Origin: Paulownia fortunei
Lineage: Eukaryota; Streptophyta; Magnoliopsida; Lamiales; Paulowniaceae
NCBI GenBank assembly: GCA_019321725.1
Contig: CM033116.1
Location: 16,559,420-16,623,419, forward strand
Direction of reading: 5' to 3'
DNA length: 64,000 nt
Shown: positions 21,550 through 33,473 of the stretch, one piece after another
Layout of the letters: the number at the start of each line of letters is the position of its first letter
How positions within the stretch are numbered: position 1 is the first letter of the stretch
Made by a program: the position numbers and the translations under genes
The notes under the pieces: model-generated
Seen by the model: the letters and a program-made list of their open reading frames with translations, nothing else
Told to the model about the DNA's origin: nothing
Database searches by the model: none

Positions 21550-23285
21550 ATTTTTTCAAATATTTTTGTTTAATTTAGGAGGATAATTTTGTCAAAAATA
21601 AATATAAGTGTATTCCTAATTGATAGGAGATGGAGGAAATGATTAAATTCATATTTTTTTGAATGGTGTTTCTTTTGGTAATAGGTATTCCTAACATTGA
21701 ATTATACCAATCACTTATTTAGAAATAGACTTAAAAATACTCATTTTATTTATATATACCAATCATGTCATTATTGGTTGCAACCATACAGGAATGGAAA
21801 TGTTACTACGAATGCTGAAACCTGAGGCAACAAGTTATTAGTAAGTCGTTGAAATCCCTTTTCTCCCACATTAAACCAGAAAATGACATCCTCATTCTCT
21901 CCTTAACAGTAGATCCTTTGTCTCCCACTTCTAATTAATTTCCTTAACTACAAAGTCTCCATGCCGTTAAGAAAAAAAAGAAAAGAAAAGGAAGGTCTAA
22001 AGATATTTTAGAGAGTTATCATTATCTCGGCCCCTCATTGGGTTTGGTTGAACTCAAAGGACTCATTCAAGAATTGTTTCCGACAAAAAAAATAATTAAT
22101 TATAAAATAAATATTATTATACTTGTTACGTGGTTAGTTGTGTGTTTAACGGAAGAATTTTCCCTTTCATGCTCTTATTCTTCCCTTTCATGCTCTTCTA
22201 AGAAAACCATGAGAACATCTCCGAGGTAATTGCAAGAAGCAAGGCGGAGAATTGGCCCATCTTACATTTTTTCACTATGAAATATTCAATTCAATGGTTT
22301 CTAATGTGTTTTATTTTATTTTTAATTTTCTTTTCTTATGTGTGTGTGTGTGTGTTTTCAACCAAAAACTTGGCTGGTTGTCTAGTTTTCATAGGTTTAC
22401 TATATTAGTTTACTGTTCTTATGTGATTGTTGATTGCTAACTAATAATTAGTTGTTAATGTTTGATATTCTTAGCGTTATAATAAATGTAGTCATTTTAC
22501 TAATCAAAGAAGTTTTCTAACCAGTAGTTAATGTTTGGTAGGATGTTTTGTAGCCATTTCACTCTAAAGTAAATAAAAAAATATGTTTTTTTGTGTCTAT
22601 TTTGATACAAATAAGTGTGGGAACTGCATACATTGCACAATCTGATAGAGATAGCACAACAATATTAAGGGAGTTTGTAAAAAAAATTGTTCTTAAATAA
22701 GTGCTAATTTTTGGGAAAAAAAAATTGAAAAAGTGGTTGAAAGCAAAAGTTGAGAGTATTTGTAAATTCTTGTTGAAAAGTAGGAATAAGTTGAAAAATA
22801 GTGTTTGGTATATAAATTGCAATAGTAGATCTAACTAGCTTTTTTTTTTTTTATGTATAGAAGTCTAAATTGTCTTCAACTTTGAAATAGTAATTTATTT
22901 TGTAGAGTTTGATCAAATAAATTAAACTTTATTTTTATATATTACATTCATAAAAATAATAACTATAATATATATATATATATATATATTATATTTACAT
23001 GTAATAATTATATATCAAAAGTGCCCTTGAACTTTAAAATAGTAATTTATTTTGTGGAATTTGATCAAATAAATTAAATAAATAATTTTTATGTATTATA
23101 CACATTCACATCTATATGTATATATATGCGTGTGGATATATACAATATATAGTATAAATATATATATGTATGTGTGTGTCAGTTTTGCATATATATATAT
23201 ATATACACACATATACATATACATTATATTCAAAATAAATATAATATCTTATATATATATATTCTATATATATATATATAAATAA
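21550..23285. other. AT-rich intergenic sequence with microsatellites
   Basis: No gene is recognised. It contains a doubled TTCCCTTTCATGCTCTT near 22160 and 22182, a (TG)n run near 22340, a diverged direct repeat around TAGTAATTTATTTTGT (near 22888 and 23039), and long mixed TA/TG repeats at 22968-22990 and 23080-23281. Confidence 0.5.
23080..23281. repeat. Mixed TA/TG microsatellite tract
   Basis: About 200 bp dominated by TATATA, TGTGTG and CACACA runs. It directly abuts the left end of the fold-back element. Confidence 0.75.
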
Positions 23286-24465
23286 GGGTTAATATCATTT
23301 TATCCCCTTCTATTCTCATTAATTATCACTTTGCCTCGTTGTATTGTCAATTATATCATTTTACCCGCTGTACTCTCATTCGGTACCACTTTACCTCCTA
23401 TATTCTCATTATCACTTTACTCCCTTACACTCTAAAAAATATTTTAATTATTATTACCTATTATTTTTAGTTAACTTAATTTTAAAATATTATAAATTTA
23501 ATAGATTTATATTTATATTTTAATAATTTTTTTAACTTAATTAATTAAAACTTAATATTAAATTCATTTGAAATTTTATTCTACTTTAAATTAAATGGCT
23601 ATTTTTTTAACTTAAACATAGTTTCTGTTAAACTACTGTTTGATATTTTGTTAGTTAATACATTTTATATAAGTTTTTTATTCATCCTAAATCTAAAAAA
23701 TGAGTAATATTAAACACGTAAAATACTACTAATAAATTTTGCATTATTTATGCAAGTATCGTAATTTAATAAAAACTAAGTTAAATTCAAAAAAAAAAAT
23801 AGTCATTTTAGTTTTTCATTTATTATTATAAAATAATTTACAAATAATCTGATCACCATGATTTTAGAAATTATATTAAATTCAAAAAAACTATTCATTT
23901 TAGTGTGTAACAAAAGTTAACCACTAAAATGACTATTTTTTTTAATTTAATATAGTTTTTATTGAATTATGATATTCAATTAATAATTGGAAAATTACTA
24001 TTAATATTTCACATATTTAATAAAATATTATCTATAAAAAATTTATAAATATAAATATATTAGCTAAAAAAAATGCCTACTATATAGTAATTTAATAGAA
24101 ACTATATTAAATTAAATAAATAGCCACTAAATTTTAAGTACAATAAGTTTTAAATGAATTTAACATTAAATATTAATTATTCAAGTTGCAAAAAATTTTA
24201 GATTACAAATACAAGTCTATGAATTTTAAAATACTTTTAAGGTAATTTTACTAAAAATAATAGATAAGGACAATTATATCAATTTAGAAAAGTAAATGGG
24301 GTAAAATAATATTAGAAGAGTAAATGGGGTAAAGTGATATAATAAGAGTACGTGGGGCAAAGTGATACCAATTGAGAGTATAGGGAATCAAAATAATATA
24401 ATTGACAATACAAAGAGTAAAATAATATTCAATGAGAATAGAGAGAGATAAAGTGATATTAACCT
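23286..24465. mobile_element. Fold-back (long inverted repeat) element, ~1.2 kb
   Basis: The left arm begins GGGTTAATATCATTTTATCC. The right end, read on the minus strand, begins AGGTTAATATCACTTTATCT, and the match continues for several hundred bases through landmarks such as TATTCTCATT, TTGTATTGTCAATTATAT, GGTACCACTTTACCTCC (left) against GGTATCACTTTGCCCCA (right), and inner TTAAATTCATTTGAAA against TTAAATTCATTTAAAA. The axis is near 23870, so almost the whole element can fold into one hairpin. There is no coding sequence. Flanks TATAAATAA and AAAAAATAA might be a degraded 9-bp duplication, but the region is too AT-rich to be sure. Confidence 0.75.
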
Positions 24466-25699
24466 AAAAAATAATATAACTATGATAAGCACAATAAATA
24501 TAGGTATGATGTCAAAAGTATATTATTTAGATAGATATACGTAATATATACAATATTTTAATATATTTCTAAATATACTTGTATGTTTATATGTACATAT
24601 ATGTATAAATATACATGCATATATATATATATATATTATGATGTATTGGTGAAGATTTTAAGGGGCAAAGTTATTGTGATTTAACTAAGGAATAAAATTG
24701 AATTTTTTGAAAAATAATAAGGATAAAATTGTCCAGAAAAACTTTCAAATATTCACGAAAATACGAGAAGGTGCAATAAGCATCGGCAAAGAGACTTCCA
24801 GCTTTCGGCTTAGTTGAACTTTTTTTAAATCAAGCAGAAACAAAAATAGTAATTACTTTTTTAAACAAAAAGGTTGAATCAATATTTCTAAGATGGTGCA
24901 AACACCCCCAGTTGTTATATTGAAGTTATTGTAAATTGATATATTTGACTTTAAATCTAAGTTGTCATGTTAGAAGATGAAATTTAACGATGGTTTATGA
25001 CAGGAGCAATCTTTTCCACCTTTTGCATCACAAGAATCATCCACCTACCCTTTTAATGATTTATAGCAAACTTAAGGAATTGTTAGTTAATTATCTCAGT
25101 TTGTTGTAGGTTCCAACATTACGCCAAGGCGCATACCCAAACGCGCCTTTCCTGTTATGTGCTTGTATTATTTTATTTTATTTTTATATAAAATATTGAA
25201 GGCGCACGCACTTTCTAAATATCAATAATATTTATGATATATCAAATATATGATATATTTAATATATTAATAAAAATTAAATATTTTATTTTATAAAAAA
25301 ATAAAATATTTATATAATAAATATATATCAAATAAATATACAGTTACTGTATTATCTGCAGCACGCTAAATGTCTGATACAGAGGCGTGCTTTTTGACAC
25401 ACAGGCCCGCTTGACATGCACATCTCTAATAATGAAATTAAACAAATAAATAAATAAAAATAAAGCTGGCGCGGTCAAATCATCACTGACGGCCATTAAC
25501 AAGGTATTAAGGATAACAACCGTCAACCTTAAATTCCGTTTATGTATATACATATTTGCCAAAAATGTCTGCAGGAGAATTTAATTCCCTATGTTGCAAA
25601 AGTTTAGCTGCACGTGCTTGAAATTTTGTCAGTATCATCCAATAGTCCACTTGAAGAGTTGCCAAGCCTCAACTTTGTTGTATGTTCGTCCCCTACAAA
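24466..25699. other. AT-rich intergenic sequence
   Basis: No gene is recognised. A (TA)n run lies near 24615-24637. GC-richer islands (GCGCATACCCAAACGCGCC near 25127 and GGCGTGC near 25384) interrupt AT-rich sequence. A minus-strand frame at 25344-25562 shows no known domain. Confidence 0.4.
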
Positions 25700-25921
25700 A
25701 AAGAATTGGTTAAAAGTATGGAGTTCGAATCAACTATAAACTTTTAAATCCAACTATTGCGCTAATTGCAATCCTTGTCTAAAGGCCCAAATTTCTATTA
25801 TATGATTTGTGGCATATCCGGTATGTTAAGAGAAACATACACTAAATAAACTATTAGTATTACGAATAATACCTCCAATACCGGCTTCACCTGGATGATC
25901 TATTAAGCTACATCGATATTT
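25700..25921 (-). pseudogene. RNase H-like (RVT_3) fragment of a non-LTR element or host pseudogene
   Basis: One minus-strand frame reads through HPGEAGIGGIIRNTN, then TGYATNHIIEIWAFRQGLQ and LAQ. This matches the plant RNase H-like fold found at the end of many LINE reverse transcriptases and in stand-alone genes (G-x-GG-IIRN, then G-x-ATN-x-x-x-E-x-WA-x-RxGL). The catalytic Glu is present in EIWAFRQ. Three in-frame stops interrupt it, and the first Asp motif (usually DGS) reads as IDHPG. It stops about 55 bp before the copia LTR at 25,977. I found no reverse transcriptase beside it. Confidence 0.65.
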
Positions 25922-25976
25922 CATTCCTATCAAGTAGTAAAAGGGTTTATTTGGTTCTTGAGATGCTGCACCTCAT

Positions 25977-26404
25977 TGACGGAAATGAAATGTAATATAC
26001 ATATGACAAGTTCAAGAAAATTTATCATAATTTGAATTTTTTATTTTGATTGAATCACTGATATTTCTCATATATTTGAAAGCTCACTTTCGTCCAAAGT
26101 CGATCACATACGGAAAGAGTTTTGATCCACAATCTAAATGCTTCCTCTAATGGTATTTATCTTTCACTGTTTGATTACAATAACCCTTTTTCTCTTTAGT
26201 TTTCTTTCTTATGTTATTTTCAAAGAGAGTTTTTTTCTTATCTGTTATCTAAATGGAGAGTTAATTTTGGGGGAAGTTAACTCTTCACGTAAGTTATAGG
26301 TAGTGTACAAGAAAACCACTCCTACCAAAAAATCAACTTCAAACTACTTGGGTCCGGTCAGCCCTTATGGGCGGCCCGTTTAACCCAATTAATTATTTTT
26401 TACA
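25977..26404 (-). repeat. 3' LTR of the copia element
   Basis: 428 bp. It shares with the right LTR TTTGAAAGCTCACTTTC, GGAAGAGTTTTGATCCACAA, TTGGGGGAAGTTAACTCTTC (right copy one base shorter) and AAAATCAACTTCAAA. It lacks the extra duplicated block of the right LTR. Confidence 0.8.
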
Positions 26405-27324
26405 TCTCTCACTCGCATATGAGGGCTGAACCTTTGTCTATTGTGATCATAATTATACCCCACTAGTTTCATACAAGCAAATGGATCGTGTGATTAGCAA
26501 GCATTCTAACAAGAGACTAATGTCATACACCGATTAAGGATATATGATAACTCAATTTCTTAAAATACAAGAACAAAATATCTTGCTATACCCCAAACTT
26601 TTTCGCTACACCAATGAAAGTATCTCTGATCCTTCATACAATATAAGAACATACTTGATCTCAATACCATATTATGTATTCACAATTATGTCCCAAACAT
26701 CCAAGTTTGATATAATTATTTGGTCAGTAAATACATATTAGATGGTAGCCATAAACAATCTTCATTTCCCACTAATGAGGAAGCATGGATCTTTTCACTC
26801 ATTACCCAATGGTCACTTAGATACATATGGTATGAAATACGTGCTAGGGTCCTTTCTTTCTTCTCGAAATTGCACGTCATCTTTTAAAAAATAATATATC
26901 ATACATATCTTGGTCCAAGTATACCTTAATACTTAATCTGAGTTTTCTTTTTATTTGTCCTCAATAATTCACTAATACCAAGAAAACTCACATCTAGTCA
27001 TGAGACAAGTTTAATGGATAGTAGGAATCCATTTCAATTACTCAAATTTATAAGAGTAATCTCATCTTGAACATTTTCAAGGCAACATTTTCTTTATAAT
27101 TTTATATAAAATAAAATCATAAATATCTCATATCTGCATGCGACTCAACATCAAAGGTGATTGCTTGTGTGAGATGGTCAATCTCTACTTGTCCGATATA
27201 CTTAGACATTGAATGCATAACATCATAAATATGTACACATACATAACATTCCAATGTCTTAAACTTATGGGCTTGGCTCTATGAACATTCTAAAGTTCAA
27301 AGAGATCGTATTCTACGCAATCCT

Positions 27325-27470
27325 AGAGATTTGATATAACCCACAAATACATCTCTAGATAATGGCTAAGTCGGTAGCTACTATGAAATGCATAGATATA
27401 CATATTTTATTTGCAGTGATATCTCACAAAGCTATAATGTGTATTTAGTTTTAATGCATTAGGATCTTTA
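27325..27470 (-). pseudogene. Copia RNase H C-terminal remnant
   Basis: Read on the minus strand, this contains KDPNALKLNTHYS, then (after stops) PLSRDVFVGYIKS. These correspond to the end of copia pol: the K-H-I-(D/E)-x-x-Y-H segment followed by T-K-P-L-x-x-x-x-F-x-x-H. The match is degraded and contains at least three stops, but its place after RT on the same strand supports it. Confidence 0.5.
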
Positions 27471-28204
27471 GTACTGTAAACAATAGTTGACTGATTATCT
27501 CAACATATTATCAGAACTCCCACATATTTGCTTATAATTCCCTAATGGTACATAATATCTTAACCAAACACATTATACTACAAATATATATGCCTCAAGT
27601 TATACTCAAATTGTGCATAATGTTACACATATTTGTTTCTTGCTCCTGCAAGATCTAGCATATTTGTCAAATAAGAAAGCAAACTCGAAGGTAGATTTAC
27701 ACTCAATCAAATCACATCTTTAATCAATATATGTATGTTCTCTCAATTACAAAGAAACATTCCTTCATACCAAAAAGAAACCATCTGTAGTTTTCATAAA
27801 ATATTCAAATATTTTTTATTATTATTATCCAATGTCACTCATTAGGATTGGATTGATATTTTTTGTCCCATGGTATAACAAATATTTAGAGCAAATATAG
27901 GCCACAATGCACATTAAGCTCCAAACAACAATCATTGAGATATAGTGGTTTAGGCTCTTTGAAGTCTGTGGACACCTTTTAAAGCTGAAACTTCATAACA
28001 TAGGATTATTTATGATCTTAAAACTCTCCATTATAAATTGTTCTTAAATTCTACAATTATGACTTTTAGCACAAAGTAAGATGCATTTTGAACGATTTTC
28101 ATGGATTTTAACACAAAGTACTGAGTTTTACTCTTGATGTCCTCTAACTCATAAGTTAAAGGATAATCATATCTCAATGGTATATACATACTCCTTATCT
28201 TCTT

Positions 28205-28551
28205 AGTATATATAATATCATCAATAAAGAGATAGAATCACAAACCTTTTAATAGACTATTTCACAAGAGAATAATGGTTTTCATCTCTATGATGAAAAT
28301 GTATGAGATCACCACATTATGAAATCTCATGTACCATCCTCTCAAAAACTGTATTGGATCATGAAAATTTTAAATTCACAAACTTTATCTTCTTGGCCTT
28401 CTACTATGGAATCTTTCAAGCATTTCATATATGTTTCTTTATTTAATTCTCTATAGACTAATTCTCCATTTAAGAATGTAATCTTTAGTTTATTTGATAT
28501 AATTCTAAAACTTAGATATCCATAATAACCAAGAAAATAGAATAAAGGCAT
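28205..28551 (-). pseudogene. Copia reverse transcriptase remnant
   Basis: On the minus strand, 28342-28551 carries ITFLNGELV followed by ETYMK and IVEGQEDKVC, which is the conserved copia RT stretch (K-T-A-F-L-N-G-x-L, then G-x-E-x-K-V-C). About 50 codons further on, at 28214-28228, the catalytic box reads FIDDI in place of the usual YVDD-I/M. A frameshift lies between the two parts and extra residues sit inside the first. RT copies the element's RNA into DNA; this copy is dead. Confidence 0.8.
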
Positions 28552-30675
28552 ATATCACCATCAGTGAAAAAAAATTAACTTCAAAAGTATAATCTTTTTA
28601 ACCACTAGGCGAACTTTATATCTCATAATAATTATATCAGCTTTTAACTATATTTTGAGAATACATTAATTCTCAATAGCCTTGTTCCAAAGTTTATTCA
28701 AAATTCCAAACTTTGTATGATTTTGTAGAATCGAGCATTAGCTATTGAGCTAAAAATTGTAGCTTATAGCTACTCAAATCTTTAAATAGTGCAATAATTC
28801 AAATGCCACATTTGGCTGTGGTTTTGACATGAGAGTAATTATTACTACATAGGCTAACAATCGCCTCCTCAACAACTTGCCACAAGAGTAATTGCTGCCA
28901 CATAGGCCAACAAATTTCATAGTTGCATAATATTCTTCCATTACTTTAATTTAAATACCTTGTAGGACATGATAGAGTCTCACCATATTAGACTTTAGAT
29001 CATCTTCTGGAGATTATTTTATGCTTGCACAAAGTTCTAATTCAATTTAGGTTGATCGTTTGGATAAAATTACTCATACTCAAAATAAGAAGCAATAAAT
29101 ATTCTTACATAATAAGTAATGAAACTCGATCATTTAGATAAAATTGCTCCCACTCAAATTTGGGAAGTAATAACTATTTTGCATCACAAGTGATCTATCA
29201 GGCATATAGCCACCATCTGAATCATTTAACTTAAGTAAGATTTTTTTTTTTAAAGATCTTCCCTTCTAGGAAAATCACTCTCCTAAAAATATTATGTGAT
29301 CTAATGTGAATCATAATTCCATCTACTTGTTCACTTAGAACATGTTCCCTTATACTAGTTAGTATATCTTCAAGATATACTTTTATTATCTCAAGGATCT
29401 AATTTTCAAATTCGTTTGAAAATTTATAATTAGAGACAATCAATTCCCAACTTCTAAGGTAGCTTAGGCCATATCATCTATTTGTCCATAGCTTTTATGG
29501 AATGAAAAATATCAATCATGAAGGTTTTCTAACATAAATGTAGACTCCAGTTAACCAAAAAATCTTTTCCAAATAAAATCAACAAGTTAACTTGAATTTT
29601 CATAAATCTCGTTACATCAAAATAATTTTCTATTCCTTTTCTTGAAACACAATTCTATATAGGTGTGTTATGAAAAGTCAATTATCTTGTAACTCTTTTT
29701 TTATTACATAGATCATCTAAATGATTGAAAAATTATTCATGCCTTAGGTCTAGTCTTGAAGTTATATCAGTTTGATTCTCTCTCATATTTTAAAACACTC
29801 TAATATTTTAGATTATGAATTTTCAAATAGATATGATCAAAGCATGTAAATATTTTACTAATGTAATGAAGTATGAGACTTCATGCCTCAATAATCTTCA
29901 CATTAATTTGATTATAGAAATCTATAGAATTAATAGCAAAGAAAACTCGACTTCATAGTCTTTTGAATGGTTCCAACCTGAACTTATAGCACAAGTCGAC
30001 AATCAACTGTAAAAGATAAACTCAATGAGTCTTCTCTTACCAATTTATGTTTCTATCTATTATGACCTAATCATGCACATAATGTGCATAAATTAATGTT
30101 TACATTACACATAAAACAGACATTGATTGTAAAAAAAATAATCAATATAGTAATTAAACATACATTGGTCATAATTCATCACCACTAACCATTCAAAAAT
30201 GTCTAATACCACAATAAGTATCTTTTAGTGGATGTTAATCAAGTTACAACATAAATTCAAGCAAAATAAATAATCTTAGAAGAACAATTTTAAAAATCAA
30301 GTTCTACAAATTCTTGTACATTGGATACTTTGTAGAATAATAGCATGGTCATCTTGCAATCCGAACATGCAAGTACCAATCATTTTTGCATTTGATTTCA
30401 AATTAGTTCTACATATATCCATTTTGTACGAAAGTGAACTTAATAAAATTCCACAAACGTCTCTCAATATCCACTTACTATAAATCTATAATCCACATAT
30501 AAATAACATTTATAGAAACATCATTAAGTGGTATATTTTCAACTTAGTGCATTCACGAGTGAAATAAACTAACAATATGGTTACTACAGCACTTTTAACC
30601 CTATACCACTTTACTTCAATCAATGATTATCTTTGTTCTTCTTAGATTCATTTTCAATCTCTTTTCTATTCTTGC

Positions 30676-30850
30676 TTTTTTTTTTTTTTCTGATCTCAAT
30701 TATATTAAGAGCTCGAAGCCCTTTTATAACCTAGTCTTAGCCATAAGGCACAAGCCATTAGCCTAGCCGCAACTAGCAATTTATCCAATTGCTTAACATT
30801 GCAAACATCATTCAAAAAAGCCTTTTCACATTAAGTAAATCAAATTTGAC
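30676..30850 (-). mobile_element. Possible short retroposon insertion inside the copia element
   Basis: A run of about 15 T at 30676 is followed by sequence less AT-rich than its surroundings (AGAGCTCGAAGCCC, then GCACAAGCCATTAGCCTAG). On the minus strand this is a 3' end with a poly(A) tail, as left by a truncated LINE or a SINE. I could not find flanking duplications or define the far end. Confidence 0.35.
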
Positions 30851-31320
30851 TTTCAGATGTTCCCTATTATTAGAAAGAGATGATTAAGCTTGAACTTACT
30901 ACTCATCGGCGAATACATTGTTGGCTGACTATAAACTCTAAAAGTATTTGACATCACCCTTAAATGTAAGTTCTTTAATACATAGAGTGTTTCTTGTCAA
31001 ACTATTGTCAGCTATTTATTCTCAATTCTCAATTGTACCTATATATTTTTCTTAAGTACGTTCATAGATCAATAGTTCAATAGTTTGATTCTCACATTCG
31101 CATATAAGACCATCAATCATATAGTTTACCCAAATAGTATAAGTAGTGTACTCTTTTTTCCACTTTGGTAAACTTGTTGATGTTTCCTCTATTAAGTAGT
31201 ATGATCCACACTAAATCTTACATGACTTAGTAGATGCTCTCTAGAACATTTAACTCAGTTTAACGTATTCTATTGGTATTTAGTGTCACAACTATTGCCA
31301 ATAAATTCTCCCGTATAAGT

Positions 31321-31378
31321 AAGTATGAGATTTGGTTGCCATGGTCATTAAGTATGAGATTTGGTTGCCATGGTCATT
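31321..31378 (+). repeat. Perfect 29-bp tandem duplication
   Basis: AAGTATGAGATTTGGTTGCC plus nine more bases is repeated exactly, head to tail. The copies are identical although the host element is heavily mutated, so the duplication is recent. Its length is not a multiple of three. Confidence 0.95.
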
Positions 31379-32888
31379 AATTTTAGAGATATTATACATA
31401 TGCCTATCTATACATTTTATTTCATAAATATACATTTATGATCATTCACCATAATGCACAAATTTGAAAGGTTACATAGTTCCCTATCATCATTTGCATC
31501 AAAATGTTCACTATTACAAATTTAATTTCATAGTACAAAATATTATAAGTTCTAGGTAAGAATTACTAAAATTCTTCCAATCTTAGAGTTCCCACTAGAT
31601 TACATAGCATAATGTAATCATACATACAAGAACATATCTTATTATTCACATAAGAGAAAAGCATGTACCATCATTTTGAATGCATGAAACTCAACATAAA
31701 TATGCATTCATAATTTTTATAAATTCCAACATAAGCATGTATTCATAATTTCAAGCATTATATAGAATGCATAATTCCATGGTACAAATTAAATATGTTA
31801 TTTTATGCCAATAAACATGTTAACATACAATTGATTATCTCCATTAAGACTTCCAAAATTCTAAAGATATTATACGCTAATTGTTGTTCACTTCGACTTC
31901 GTGCTAAACTCTAACTTTGTGCTAAGAATTATTCTCAGCATGCCCGACAACTACCATAAATAATAAAAAATGGGAAAAATATATTAGATTTGGCCACAAA
32001 GCCAATCTTAATATCCATGTCATATTGAGTAAGTACTTGATAATTATAATCATAATATTTCAGTCTATACTCAATTTTATAGATTTATCACAGAAAAATA
32101 AATTTTCTATGTGCTCCACAAATTGAGAAAAATAAGTGTAGGTGTCCCAATACTCCTACAGCAATATCTCAAAAAAAAAAATTCCAAAATTTACAGAACC
32201 TTTTTTAGAATTTTTCTTGCTCAAAAATATTTTTTTGTAATTTTCACCAAATTCTACAATATAAATTTTGGAAAAAATATTTTTTATCAACTGAAAAATT
32301 AATTTTAATTTACAAAAAAATAAGAAATCAAATTTTGAGTATAATGGTATTTTATTAGCCAAAAATGGCTACCGAAAACACCCACACACACCTAAATGCG
32401 TCGAGACGGTTTAAGGGTTTGGTTGGCTGAGAATTTTACTATTCAATATCTTCTTCACCATTTTTTTTTAGTTTTTTTCAGAAAATATAAAATTTAACAT
32501 AAATTTCAAACAGTCATATCTCATTTATTTTAAGGTTGATTTTCACGTATAATACATGTTTAGAAAGCCCTTGACGAGTAGAATCTAATAATATAAATTT
32601 CATGCAACAAAACTTAACATATATAGACTAAAAATTGAATTTATAGTCCTGAGTATGGCATGAAATATCTCATAATATACAAACGAAATCATTATAAAAC
32701 TTTCCAGATTATTTCTATGATGTATAAGCATGCTTCTATTAAAAAATTATGGTGTAATATGAAGCATATCCAGATTTGCCAGTAAAAACCCATCAAACTT
32801 TCATCATACGTGTTATATACTTAATGACATAAAAAAATATTTTAATACATTAAATAGAGCCAAATAACATGAGGAGTTCAACCATATA

Positions 32889-32900
32889 GCTCTGATACTA
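32889..32900 (-). other. Primer-binding site of the copia element
   Basis: On the minus strand the bases read TAGTATCAGAGC, one change from the initiator-tRNA-Met complement TGGTATCAGAGC, one base inside the LTR boundary at 32902. This fixes the orientation of the element. Confidence 0.75.
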
Positions 32901-32901
32901 A

Positions 32902-33386
32902 TGACGAAAATTAAACACAATACACATATGACAAGTTCAAGGAAACTTACCATAATTTAGATATTTTTCCATTATTAAATAACTGATGTTTCTCACATAA
33001 TTTGAAAGCTCACTTTCATCCAAACTCGATCACATATGGGAAGAGTTTTGATCCACAATCCAAAATACTTCCTCTAATGGTGTTTATCTTCACTGTTTGA
33101 TCATAATAGCCCTCTTTCTCTTCAGTTTTCTTTCTTATGTTATTTTTAGAGATAGAGTTTTTCTCTTATCTGTTGTCTAAGTAGAGAGTTAATTTTGGGG
33201 GAGTTAACTCTTCACGTTGGTTATAGGTGGTTTACAAGAAAACCACTCTCTCAAATTTTACTACAAAAAACCACTCTTACCAACTTTACTACAAAAAACC
33301 ACTCCCACCAAAAAATCAACTTCAAATCACTTGGGTCAGTTTAGCCCTCATGGGTGACCCGTTAACCCAATATATTATTTCTTACA
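32902..33386 (-). repeat. 5' LTR of the copia element
   Basis: 485 bp. It is longer than the 3' LTR mainly because of an extra block near 33255-33305 in which ACTACAAAAAACCACTC is doubled. The end TTTCTTACA matches TTTTTTACA at 26404. Confidence 0.8.
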
Positions 33387-33473
33387 CCGGTGAATAATAT
33401 ATCAGATATGTGGATAATAGATTTAATTTTATAAGAAATGAGATATTTCTCTATCATTCAAGCATTTAGTGGA
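33387..33473. other. 87-bp spacer between the copia and Athila elements
   Basis: Contains GTGAATAATATATCAGAT (33390-33407), which reappears almost exactly on the far side of the Athila element at 45953-45970, and GTGGATAATAG at 33410. The last five bases (GTGGA) are the Athila target duplication. Confidence 0.7.

Larger units (their letters stand above)
25977..33386 (-). mobile_element. Ty1/copia LTR retrotransposon, decayed
   Basis: Two direct repeats (25977-26404 and 32902-33386) both start TGACG and end TTACA. The initiator-Met-type primer site lies next to the right repeat on the minus strand, so the element is transcribed right to left. The order of remnants on that strand is primer site, RT, RNase H and 3' LTR, which is the Ty1/copia arrangement. 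All frames are broken. The whole element is 7.4 kb, of which 6.5 kb is internal. The flanks (CTCAT before, CCGGT after) do not match, so the target duplication is lost or an end has been altered. Confidence 0.8.

Noticed and set aside
22529..22822. Another MITE, suggested by TGTTTGGTA at both sides
   Set aside because: The two motifs are in direct, not inverted, orientation and no terminal repeats were found.
23091..23285. Tyr/Ile-rich plus-strand frame
   Set aside because: It is translated from a TA/TG microsatellite.
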